NCBI RefSeq assembly: GCF_027579695.1
Contig: NC_083570.1
Span: 4,991,001 to 5,055,000, forward strand
Reading direction: 5' to 3'
Length of the DNA stretch: 64,000 nucleotides
Source of the DNA: Neoarius graeffei
Lineage: Eukaryota; Chordata; Actinopteri; Siluriformes; Ariidae
This document shows, in pieces, positions 1-10,414 of the stretch. The position numbers were made by a program, and so were the translations under genes. How positions within the stretch are numbered: the first letter of the stretch is position 1; each line of letters starts with the position of its first letter. The notes beneath the pieces were generated by a model, which was not told the DNA's origin, searched no databases, and saw only the letters and a program-made list of their open reading frames with translations.

Positions 1-391
1 CATCAAAGCTGCCACTTTGGGTCATTTTGAAAGTGAGTGCAATGTAGACCATAGAAAACTGTCACAACATGCCTGTCATGTCAACTTTTTTTTGGTTTGT
101 TTGTTTTATTGATGGGGTTGTCCCCGAGGATTTTTTTTCAGCAGAGATAACCAGAGGGGGGGATGATCCCCACCATCCCCCCCCCCCCAGCAAATCGCAC
201 CCAGCGTATACATACTGCTCAAGTTAGGAGTCTCAGTGCATTTCTACTCTCAACCCCCTCTAATGATTGGAAATTGCATAGTGTAGCTTTGTGAAAACGT
301 ATTAACTTTGTATCTAAAGATGCTGTTTCACTGGCTTTAATGCCAACATTAGTTTTCTCTGAATGGTTTGTGTTAAATGTTCTTCCAACAG
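1..391. other. No gene recognised; low-complexity patches
   Basis: Contains a T-run near 86-95, a C/G-homopolymer patch near 150-190 and no convincing exon. The open frame antisense to this stretch has no recognisable motif and was not accepted. The last bases before 392 look like a splice acceptor (pyrimidine-rich, ending CAG). Confidence 0.4.
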
Positions 392-521
392 ATGCATCTT
401 CAGAATCAACCCAGATCAAGGGACCAAAGTCGAGCGAAAAGCAAAGGGACGTCAGTATGCTGTCAACCCAAGGGTGCTGAGCCTCATTTCCAAAATTGCC
501 AATTTTGAATGGACAGAGTAA
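392..521 (+). CDS. Possible terminal exon of an unidentified gene or transposon
   Basis: Directly after a splice-acceptor-like TTCCAACAG, one frame stays open for 42 codons and ends in TAA at 519-521. The peptide begins with a half codon and contains an ordered, basic stretch (RINPDQGTKVERKAKGR), then AVNPRVLSLISKI and an aromatic end (FEW). It reads like a real C-terminal exon rather than random sequence, but I cannot name the family. Multi-copy transposon-derived fish proteins can end this way. No upstream exon is visible in the 391 bases before it, so this is either the end of a gene entering from the left or a retained fragment. Confidence 0.35.
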
Positions 522-622
522 AAGGGTGAGATCACTACCTCACCAAACAAACACGTGTCCATGTGAATGCCAGGACCAAAGGTTTCCAAGTAGAACAGTG
601 CATTGAAATAAGTTGATGGATG

Positions 623-1392
623 TTATTGAAGTGTTAATTCATTTGAAACAAACTTTTTGTAAGCACAGCCTTTTTCTATATATTGTTTCTTGGGTGTTTT
701 TTTTTTTTTAATACTTGCAATAGATTGAAGATTTCTGTTATCAGTGTCTCACTCTGTGGCTGGCATGTTATTGGTGCATCAGACGTGTTCGTGTGTTAGG
801 CCTATTTGGCACACACAAATTGAAGCTTCAATTTGGAGGCCCTTCATTCAAAAGAGCACTCTGGGGGTTCATGATGACCTTATCATTAAGTGTAAATGCA
901 CTGATGAATGTTTGAATAAAACATTCAACAGCAAGAAGCTAATCGTTGTTGCTACTTCCTGCCTGGACTACTGCAATCCTTTTTCCTGACTTTGCCTTTC
1001 CTCATTTTATTTTTGTCAGATTCATTGGCATTATATCCAGAATTACAGTTTGAATATTAAAGTATATAAGTCTACACCAGCACTTTTATATATACCATAC
1101 AAGTACTAGTGAATAAGGTTTACCTTAACATTACAGAGAAAAACATCAGTATGGACATGCGTGTAAGCCTTTATAAAATGAGCTACATATTTAGAGTTTG
1201 AATGTAAAAATATACGGATATAAAACTAATCTTTTTCCTTATAATTACAGAGAAAAACATTGGGTTGTTAGTGTGGACATAAACCTTTATATAAAAAACC
1301 ACATTTAATTAAAGTTTGAATGTAAAAGTACTCATAAATCTAAAACTAATAAGATTTACTTAAATTACAGAGAAATGTTAGATTGTTAGTAT
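623..1392. repeat. Tandem duplication, copy 1 (770 bp)
   Basis: The block recurs at 1486-2255 at a constant 863-bp offset. By eye the two copies are identical over their full length, including an 81-codon ORF that I do not think is a gene. Within each copy, a roughly 110-bp motif ending in TTACAGAGAAA repeats about three times in diverged form. Bases 1393-1485 between the copies are almost pure A/T, built from TTAATTAATA-like units. Confidence 0.9.
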
Positions 1393-1485
1393 TAATTGTT
1401 AATAATTAATAATATTATTAATAGTATATTAATAATTAATAGTATATTAGTATAATTAATAGTATATTAATAATAATTAATAGTA

Positions 1486-2255
1486 TTATTGAAGTGTTAA
1501 TTCATTTGAAACAAACTTTTTGTAAGCACAGCCTTTTTCTATATATTGTTTCTTGGGTGTTTTTTTTTTTTTAATACTTGCAATAGATTGAAGATTTCTG
1601 TTATCAGTGTCTCACTCTGTGGCTGGCATGTTATTGGTGCATCAGACGTGTTCGTGTGTTAGGCCTATTTGGCACACACAAATTGAAGCTTCAATTTGGA
1701 GGCCCTTCATTCAAAAGAGCACTCTGGGGGTTCATGATGACCTTATCATTAAGTGTAAATGCACTGATGAATGTTTGAATAAAACATTCAACAGCAAGAA
1801 GCTAATCGTTGTTGCTACTTCCTGCCTGGACTACTGCAATCCTTTTTCCTGACTTTGCCTTTCCTCATTTTATTTTTGTCAGATTCATTGGCATTATATC
1901 CAGAATTACAGTTTGAATATTAAAGTATATAAGTCTACACCAGCACTTTTATATATACCATACAAGTACTAGTGAATAAGGTTTACCTTAACATTACAGA
2001 GAAAAACATCAGTATGGACATGCGTGTAAGCCTTTATAAAATGAGCTACATATTTAGAGTTTGAATGTAAAAATATACGGATATAAAACTAATCTTTTTC
2101 CTTATAATTACAGAGAAAAACATTGGGTTGTTAGTGTGGACATAAACCTTTATATAAAAAACCACATTTAATTAAAGTTTGAATGTAAAAGTACTCATAA
2201 ATCTAAAACTAATAAGATTTACTTAAATTACAGAGAAATGTTAGATTGTTAGTAT
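1486..2255. repeat. Tandem duplication, copy 2 (770 bp)
   Basis: Second copy of the block at 623-1392. Homology starts at TTATTGAAGTG and stops at TGTTAGTAT, after which the flanks differ (TAATTG after copy 1, AGACTT after copy 2). Beyond this copy the diverged ACAGAGAA-containing sub-repeat continues for about two more units, so the duplicated unit is part of an older repetitive array. Confidence 0.9.
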
Positions 2256-2640
2256 AGACTTAAACCTTTATATAACAAGCTACATGTTGAATGTATAATT
2301 ACATGCAAATATAAAAAGATTTACCTTAAAATTACAGAGAAGTGTTAATATTGTTAGTAGGAACAAACTTTAATATACCAGGCTACATATTTAGTCATTT
2401 TACATGAATTTGTATGTAATTTAAGAAAACTGAAGATTATGTAAAATTATTGTAGTTTTCTGTAAAAAAATGAGCTGTAGTTTATCATTAGTCATAATAC
2501 TTAGAATAACAGATGGATTGTTGATTTACAGAATGTCTAATTTTAGTTTTGTACATAATTTTTAAAGAACAGGAAAACTGCTGTAAATTAGTCATACTGT
2601 AAAATTAGGGGTTTTTTTTTGTGTTCCTCATATCTGGAAA
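2256..2640. repeat. A/T-rich tail of the diverged ACAGAGAA array
   Basis: Continues the same roughly 110-bp sub-repeat in decayed form (ATTACAGAGAAG near 2331-2342), then degrades into A/T-rich sequence with several TTTACAG/CTGTAA motifs. No coding potential seen. Confidence 0.5.
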
Positions 2641-4291
2641 TTTAGTAACTTATTACAGAACGGTGAATTTTGTGATCAGGTGAAATCTCTTATTTTGGAG
2701 GTTGATGGTCAAAATAGCAATTGGCATGGGTAAAAAAACTTTCACGGATAAGGAAACAAGAACAAAAGGATCTGATTGATAAAATTAATACATTAGTAAA
2801 TAACACACAACTATCCTTAAACATTTCAGAATTACAGTCACTGCAGTCTCAACTAGAAGAAATGTACACAATAAAGGCAAATGGAGTTTCCACTCGACCA
2901 GGAGCTGGATGGATCGAACAGGGTGAAAAAAGTTCATTGTATTTCTTCAGACTTGAAAATCAAAGCCAAACTCAGAAAAAAATGAGTAAGCTTATGACCA
3001 ATGATAATATAATAGATCAGAAATGAGTACGGGATGAAATTTGGCTCTTTTATTGGAACTTAAATTTAATAAATCAGAATGTGATGTCTTATTTTATCCC
3101 ATCAATGATGACATCAAAAAACTGGATGAAGACAAACATACACTTGATGAGGAATGAACTATAACAGAAATTGAAATTGCATTAAAACAAATGAAAAATG
3201 GTAAATCACCAGGAATCGATGGCTTAACATCTGAATTTTTAAAATACTTTTGGGTGGATATTAAAAAAATATATATATTATATAGAGCATTTTTAGAATG
3301 CATTCACAAAGGATGTTTATCCCCGACAATGAAGACAGGCTTAATAACCTTGCTACCAAAACCCAAAAAAGACTTGTTGCTAGACAATTGGAGACCTACA
3401 GTATAACCTTACAATGCAATGATTATAAATTACTTGCCTTAGTATCTGCTAATCGTCTAAAGCATGTACTTGTAAAACTTGTAGACGAATATCAATCAGC
3501 CTTCATGAAGGGAAGATATATTCAAAACCACGTCCGACTGATTCTGGATATGATTGATTACCAATCAATTATTCAATTCAAGAGTTTACGTGGAATCAGA
3601 CAAGGCTGTCCAATTTCACCAAAATTATTTATTTAAAGTCCACAAATGCGAGCGTACTTAACCTTGTGGAATAATAGAACCATTACTATTAATAGGAAGA
3701 CTTTATTTCAACAAGAATGGAATGATAAAGTTAAAGATATTACTGATCTAATGGATGAAAATGGACATTTAATGCAATTTAATTCATTTGTAGAAAAGTC
3801 TCATTTAAAATGTGTCTATAGAGAATTTAATTAAATTTGTAGAGCTATTCCACCTCCCTTAAGGTTCACGATAAAAAATACCCTTGAATATTCAAAGGTG
3901 TCGGTCAAACTCCCTGAATTGAAAATCAGTGAAGTGGAAATTGGTGAAAGAAAATCTAATAACAAAGGAATTAGAAATGTTTTAAAATGGAAGCTATTCC
4001 CTGATTTAAAAAAATAAAATAAAAGTAAAAATAACTGACGATGGACGAACGCTAACAAATACACACTGTAGTTATCTTAGATGGCCAATTTCACCCACAG
4101 TGAAAGAAATTCAGTTTAAAATACTGAACAATATTTATCCAGCTGCTGAAACTCTCAGGAAAAGGTTGAATTTGCTTCTGTCTGAAAATGAGTTCAGCAC
4201 AGAAACTCCATCACTGGGGGAAACTTTATTCTCCTGTGCTCTTATCTTTTATTCTGCAAAGCTTTGATTGTAATATTTGAATAAAAATCCC
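2641..4291 (+). pseudogene. Decayed L1-type LINE, reverse transcriptase fragments
   Basis: Open pieces at 2721-3026, 3191-3406, 3298-3636 and 3646-3834 encode successive parts of an L1-like ORF2. They include the linker before the RT (GWIEQGEKSSLYFFRLE), the RT entry motif (KMKNGKSPGIDGLTSEF-like, at 3180-3240), an ITLLPKP block and RGIRQGCPISPKLF (3585-3630). After that the frame is lost, with remnants of the C-terminal region to about 4260. The element is 5' truncated, internally deleted and broken by several stops and frameshifts, so it cannot be active. The last ~120 bases recur in inverse orientation at 52115-52235 beyond finTRIM B. The exact L1 subfamily (Tx1-like or other) is a guess. 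Confidence 0.8.
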
Positions 4292-4962
4292 CACTCAAAA
4301 AAATGATTCTTGGTCCAGGTAAATATTAAGAAATAGTTACACATAAAATTTAAGTAAAGTTTATAAAATTGAAAATATATTCAATTAAATCATATAAACG
4401 CAATTTGAACTGGCCTACTACGAACTATATCTAAACAAATCATGTATACTTGATGAGATCTCGTAGGGACTGACATGCACATCACACTCCCGCACAGTAG
4501 ATGGCAGGTTGCAACATTTTCAGCCATTGTGTCAAACTTCTTCCTACGAAATCATGACCTTATTGGTACAAATAATTATATTTAAAATTTCAGAAACAAG
4601 ATATGTGAAATTCATGTCACAATTCAAGCGGAATCAAAAATCATTTTACTTTCGCCATTGACTCATGGGGGCGTCGTGGCTTAGGTGGATAAGGCCATAG
4701 ACATCCTATTATTACGTAGACGGAGCGTTGGCTGTTCTGACGCGATAAATACGGTCGCCATCTTGGAGTGGTGAGATAAGCACAAGATCATAGACATCCT
4801 ATTATTATTATACTGTCATTGTGGTATGCGAGGACCACAATGGAAATAAGTATTTTTACTTTTTGTGTTATCCTCCACATTATTTATATTTATATTATAT
4901 GTTCACATGTTATGTATATGTTTCTATTGCAAAATAAATCAAAGCAAAAAAAGTCTGCAAGG

Positions 4963-5063
4963 GGGTGTATGGGGGATGCAAGTGACCGAAAGGCAATGGA
5001 GGAATGGGTGGCCTGCTGTAAGTGTGATAAGTGGTTTCACGAGTCATGTTTTAATGTTGTATG
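4963..5063 (+). pseudogene. PHD-finger-like fragment inside the TIR element
   Basis: The frame around 4970-5063 encodes EEWVACCKCDKWFHESCF, with the W-x-x-C-x-x-C-x4-H-x-x-C spacing of the second half of a PHD finger. It is preceded by a possible acceptor (CTGCAAG) and ends in a stop at 5064. PHD-like fingers are known at the C-termini of several animal DNA transposases, so I read this as a remnant of the host element's transposase. Only half a finger is present, and nothing else of a transposase is recognisable here. Confidence 0.45.
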
Positions 5064-5815
5064 CTAATATTATATATATTGTTATTAAATGTTTATTCAT
5101 ATACTACCTTTTTTATTTATTTACTAGTTTATTCATTTACTACATTGTTATATTTTTTATGTTTGACATTAATTTGTTATAAATAAATGTTTTGATATGC
5201 TTTAAAACAAAAAAAATGTTTGTGGTCAATATATGGTCATCACACATTGTCCTACATACCAAACAAAGTGCCCCACTCACCCTGAATACACCAGCTTTGC
5301 TGAAGGGGGGGTCAGATTGTGTTGAAGGATGTAAAAGGCTCTTATAAATTCACTGACTAGATTAATTTCCCCTTTGATATGTTCTTAATCTATTTAAAGA
5401 AAACATACACACATTTGAATCATTATAATGGATTTAGATTGTTAAAACTGCATTTTATTTAAAAAAGTGTCCCACTTTACCTGAATTTACTCTATCCATT
5501 GCAACAGATTGGTGGTTGTAGCCAATAGAAAAACGTTAGGCTGTTTATATCTAATGTATTTCGTATTCACACATTTTTTGTAGGATATTAATCACCGTTT
5601 CCTCAACTTCAACAATTTCCGATGTCTGTTCACTTAATATCAGGATATTCTATTAATGTGAAGCCAATTATGAATAATAACCTCGCCGCTATCCTTTATC
5701 ATAGCTACATGTATGACAAAAAAATGCGAGCCAGTGCTGCCAGAGCATTACACTGAGTGCAGCGTATCACCACTCCAAGATGGTGGCCCAGCGTCTCGTC
5801 AGCGCTTTTAGAATC

Positions 5816-6429
5816 TGTTAGGACTGGGACTGTTTTGGCCTCTAGAGGCCGCTGTTATTTCCTTTTCTTGTCATGTTTGTTTTGGCCTCTAGAGGCCACC
5901 ACTGTTTCTGTGTTTTATGTTTGTTGTTTTCCATGTGTCTTGTGCCCCGCCTAGTCCTCATTAGTGTCACCTGTGTCCTATTTTAGTTTGTGTATTTATA
6001 CCCCTGAGTTCAGTCCTCTTGTCACGGAGTCTTTGTGCTGTTATGTTTAGCTCCAGTTACCTCTGTTCCGATTTCCTCGTCTATGTCCTTGTGTTCTTTG
6101 TATTTTTGCTTTCTTTTGGACTTTGTGGATTTTGTTTTTTACTTTTTGGATCTTCTGAGCGTTTGGATTTTTACCCCTTCTTTTCTGGTTATTGGCTTTT
6201 GTATTGACTTTGAACTTTTGGATTTTTTATTTTTTCCCTTATATCTTCTGAGCATTTTGGATTATACTTTTTGGATTTTTGCATGTAAATATTGTAAATA
6301 AAACTTTTGATACTTTTTCTACTTCCGCCTCACGCCTCTGCATTTGAGTCATCCCCCTGGTGGCCTAGTGGGGGTTTGCTGGATTATTACACCAGCAAAC
6401 CAGGTTTGAATCCCAGCAAAACCCTAACA
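5816..6429 (+). mobile_element. Solo LTR (614 bp) with 5-bp TSD
   Basis: Starts TGTTAGGACT, ends ACCCTAACA, and is flanked on both sides by GAATC (5811-5815 and 6430-6434). It has a TATA-like TATTTATAC near 5994-6002 and AATAAA near 6296-6301, in the order expected for U3 and R. Two copies of the palindrome GGCCTCTAGAGGCC lie in the U3 part (5837-5850, 5884-5897). There is no internal region or second LTR, so it is a recombined solo LTR. The 5-bp TSD fits Gypsy or ERV; the family is not resolved. Confidence 0.8.
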
Positions 6430-6810
6430 GAATCTAATCTAATACGATGTCTATGGATAAGGTGTCATACCATAAATCCGGGGACCCGGGTTCGATTCCC
6501 ACCCAATCCCTCCCCGTCTCTCTTTCCCACTCATTTCCTGTCTCTACACTGTCCTATCCAATAATAAAGCTGAAAAAAAGCCCAAAAAATATCTTTAAAA
6601 AAAAAACATTGAGTCCATTTATCCACATAAGGTTTATTTAAAAAAATCCATAACCATTATGTAATTTATTTGCATTACCTTAACATGGTTGAAACATGTA
6701 CCATAAAGTTTGGCATTTACTTAAAGTTTATGTGATAGAATTACATGGAAAATTGTCATGTGATTAAATTACATAAAGTCTATTTTTTAGGGTCAATTTT
6801 TTTTTGAGTG

Positions 6811-7402
6811 CAAACTCACAGATAAACCTGGATTTATAAGGTTCTGTCTGCGGGCCAATCATCATCCAGGCTGAATATGGGATGAACACGACATCGGCAG
6901 CCTGAACCGATCATGTACTGGATGTTCTAATGGAGTTTAAATATTGTTCAATGTTTTACAATCAAATCTCAGGGTTTAGAAACAACTTCAGATTTGAAAA
7001 AGTGAATGTGGATTTTACATCTTAGAACACAAGCAGAAAAATCAAATTCATTCCAAAAGTGATGTTTTATTTTTATATAGTGTGACTTGAACAGGTTTAA
7101 AATGTTGTTCTGTTCTGGCTTTATTACTGTTTATTAGTTATTTAATGAGATGCTGCTTAATATGAAACAAACAACTTTATAATGCAAAGGTCATGAGATC
7201 ATTTTCTTTTTAAATTTGACGAGTTTTTTGTCTGACAGTTAATTTTTAACATTTCCTTTTTAATTATTTTAAATTATTCATCTGTTTTAATTTAAATATT
7301 AAAATGAGTGTTTTTGTGCAGCTGGATTGTGTTCTAGTGAAACAGACGACTGAGCAACAACGTGGCAACGTGCAGGAATTTTACAGAAAACACTACACAC
7401 TT
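6811..7402. other. 3' flank of finTRIM A, shared with finTRIM B
   Basis: Reverse complement matches 51523-52100 downstream of finTRIM B almost base for base, including the last-exon 3' UTR. No separate gene seen. Confidence 0.8.
7066..7071 (-). terminator. Candidate polyadenylation signal of finTRIM A
   Basis: AATAAA on the minus strand, 332 bases after the stop codon. The matching signal sits at 51853-51858 in finTRIM B, 331 bases after its stop, which supports it. Confidence 0.55.
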
Positions 7403-7935
7403 TTATTCTGGATCACACAATCTCACTGTGGAAGGAGAAACGCAGGGGAGCCCAAACCCAGCGTATAGAGTCTGAGTGAATGTGGTGTGGACTCTGTGGA
7501 GGAGCTTCATCGTGTCAGAGACGCTGTAGAAGGACAGAGTTCCTGCACTGTGATCCACATACACTCCTATTCTGGAGGGGGATGGAACTCTGAGATCAGT
7601 CTCAATGTTGTTGTGCCAGAAAGAGAGAGAAGAACAACACCACAGACTCCAGGACTGATTGTTGAATCCAAACGCACACTCAATACCCCGTCCTTTCCTG
7701 TTGATGTCTTTATATGAGACTGATATGGACACACCATCAGCACCGCTCCGCTCCACCTCCCAGTAACAGCGTCCACACACACTCTCCTTACACAACACCT
7801 GAGGCCAGTAATCAAATCTCTCTGGATGATCAGAGTAACGCTGCTCTTTCTCACTCCGTCTCACCGCTCTGTTCGTCTGCGACAGAATGAGGTGACGATG
7901 TGCCGTGTTGGGATCCAGAGTCAGATAACAGAAAT
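7403..7935 (-). CDS. finTRIM A exon 6: PRY-SPRY (B30.2) domain
   Basis: Begins after TTTAG at 7936-7937 with FCYLTLDPNTAH, the PRY opening motif. It continues through YWEVE and RIGVYVDHSAGTLSFYSV to a stop at 7403-7405. The length of about 177 codons is normal for a finTRIM B30.2 exon. Residues between the conserved motifs differ from the B and D copies, as expected for the variable loops. Confidence 0.9.
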
Positions 7936-8453
7936 CTAAAATAAAAGAGAAAAACAAACTGAACAATGTGAACATGAATATCTGCGCTGGGGGCGTGGTC
8001 ACGAAAACAGTTCTCTGTAGAACCCTGTCACTCCCCCCCTCCCCCCACTCTGGGCTCAAGAAGAAAACAAAAGGGCAATAATATAACAACAACCAATCAG
8101 AATTCAGATACAACAACCAATCAGAATTCAGATACATTCCGTTGCCAAGTAAAATTGTAACCTGTCAAAGTTCTCGAGCCCTCGTGCTGTTTTACCGTTA
8201 GATCAATCACATATCAGCTTAAACTAGCATTCTAAAACTAGTTAAAGATCCCACAGAAGAGAGCGACTCCCCCTGCCAGCCTCATGGAACGCAGTGTTTA
8301 AGGCTCCGGATGGGTTTTATTTCCATTTATGAGGGAAACGAACATACACCCTCCCGACAGTCAGTGCGGTATTCGCTTGGAAAACACATTTGCAAATTGG
8401 TAGAATGAGTTCATCATCACATGCAAGATTTGCAGTGAATCAAATGGATTTCA

Positions 8454-8506
<53 letters not shown>

Positions 8507-10007
8507 AATTACTACAGTTCTGAACTTCAAATGTTAAAAGTCTGGCCTTTGGAGAGATGATGGAGACTCTTTTGGTGGAACACAACGGAGCAAAATATTG
8601 TGACCCTCTAATGTTGACCTGAAGTTGGCACCACTGGGGGTTGGCATTGGGTTTTTGTCCCCACCAATGTTAATACCAAACCTACGCCCTTGCCTACATG
8701 TTATCTCGTTCTAATTGTGACTTTTATCCAAATGACAGCTGGCAATACGTTGTTACTTTGCACTTTTTGTTGATCTGGGTACTAATCTTTGAGAAACTGG
8801 ATTGGCAGAATGTTGCCTGTGAAGTAAAGAATGTCTTTTTATTACCCTGTGCCAAGTTAATATTCACTTCAGTGCAATTTTTAAGAGCCATAAATTGTAT
8901 TTTATTTATTGTTTTTGTTGTGAGTGGTTTTGTTTGATTGTTGTTTTATTTCTTTAACTTATTTATTTAGATTTATTTTTTACATTCCACTGTTGAATTG
9001 AATAAGTTGACTTATTTAAAAGTTTACTGTTCTATGAAAGGGTGTATTTGCATGATCATTATTATTTTACTAATGGCAAAAAATTGTCTTAAAAAGACGT
9101 CAACAATAATATCATTTATCGCAATAATTTCTGAGACAATATATCGTCCAACAAAATTTGTTATCGTGACAGGCCTAGAAGTGTGTGTGTGTGTGTTAGA
9201 TGTACATTTCAGAAACTCTTCTCTGCTCTGTCGTTCTGGTTCTGAAATGATCTGAACTGCTGCAGCTGTGGAGAGAAAAATAGAAACATGAGTTTGTGTA
9301 AAAGATGGAAAGAGTTTAAAGTGATCCAGTCAGTTTATTCATTTTAAATCAGTGTTTTAGTTCAAAGTGTCGGGTGAATAAAGTGTCTGCAGAAAAGAAA
9401 GCAGGAGCATCGCTAAGAAATAACACATCACTGTGTTTCTCCAGCAGGAACAGCTCCTCTTACCATGTGGAGGGATTTTGTTGAATTCCTCCTCACAGAA
9501 TTCCTCGAGTCTCTTTTTCAGATCTGAGAGAGAATTCCTCACTCCATCAAATGAGAGATGTTGATGGACAGTGACGCTGGATGTGTGAAATGATGGTCTG
9601 TCCAATTTAGGAGAGCGACGTCCAGAAGCTAAAACCTACAGAAAGCAAATGAAATGTAAAACCCACTTGTGATGTCAGACAGGGACATTTATTGTTCCCT
9701 TAATGAGAGGTGTTTTAGAGAGTGTGTGAGGAACAGCTGGCTCTGTAGATCAGACAGTGAGTGTTACCTGGAGGAAATGGATGTGATCGTGTGTGTGTGA
9801 AAGCTGCTCCAGCTCAGTGACTCTCCTCTGAAGATCAGCAATCTCCTGCTCCAGTTGCTCCAGGAGTCGTTCAGCTCGACTCAGTTCAGCCTTCTCCTGA
9901 TCTCTGATCAGCTCCGTCACCTCCCAGCGCTTTTTCTCCATGGAGCTGATCAGCTCAGTAAAGATCCTCTCACTGTCCTCCACTGCTGTCTGTGCACTGA
10001 GCTGTTA

Positions 10008-10059
<52 letters not shown>

Positions 10060-10359
10060 TTTAAAGCTCATCTATCATTCCCTCTCTTACTGGGACTGTA
10101 AATGACTCGTTGTCCATGTTGTGTGTGTTTCTAGGAGCAGCTCTGTCTCTGCTCACTGCTCACCTTTATAGTGTTCACAGCCTGTTTCAGCTCCTGCACC
10201 TTCTTCTGCTTCTCCTGGATTCTCTGCTGGGATTTCATCTGCTCCTCCTTTAACTCACTCTGAGGACAAATAAAATACATTCAGCTTTTTATACAGTACG
10301 AGCGAACTGGTTCCATATTAATGTCAGTTCAAAGTACATTCATGTTTCGCTCTGAAGGT

Positions 10360-10414
<55 letters not shown>

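Larger units (their letters stand above)
4696..6455. mobile_element. TIR DNA element inside the SINE, 8-bp TSD
   Basis: Ends are CATAGACATC and GATGTCTATG in inverted orientation. The flanking SINE sequence is duplicated as GATAAGGC (4688-4695) and GATAAGGT (6456-6463), an 8-bp target-site duplication with one mismatch. Secondary inverted repeats around 4752-4775 and 5763-5785 (CACTCCAAGATGG motif) lie inside. It holds a PHD-like fragment and the solo LTR at 5816-6429. Confidence 0.65.
4667..6607 (+). mobile_element. tRNA-derived SINE, split by another insertion
   Basis: The head GGGGCGTCGTGGCTTAGG is at 4667-4695. The remainder resumes at 6456 with a B-box-like GGTTCGATTCC (6490-6500) and an A-rich tail to 6607. 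The flanks CATTGACTCAT (4656-4666) and CATTGAGTCCAT (6608-6619) look like its target-site duplication. The interruption is the element at 4696-6455. Confidence 0.65.
4292..6810. mobile_element. TIR element carrying nested insertions
   Basis: The ends are CACTCAAAAAAATGA at 4292 and the inverted form TTTTTTTTTGAGTG ending at 6810. The equivalent site on the finTRIM B arm (52100-52125) runs straight through without this sequence, so the insertion postdates the duplication or was lost from B. The target-site duplication is at most one or two bases by eye. The superfamily is not assigned. Stripped of its nested SINE, second TIR element and solo LTR, about 0.6 kb of A/T-rich sequence remains. Confidence 0.65.

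Noticed and set aside
744..1852. Two identical 81-codon ORFs as a duplicated gene pair
   Set aside because: Peptide has no motif, sits in a repetitive A/T-rich block and is identical because the whole 770-bp block is duplicated.
7487..7717. Plus-strand ORFs opposite finTRIM B30.2 and RING exons
   Set aside because: Shadow frames of the coding strand; the same shadows recur in each finTRIM copy.
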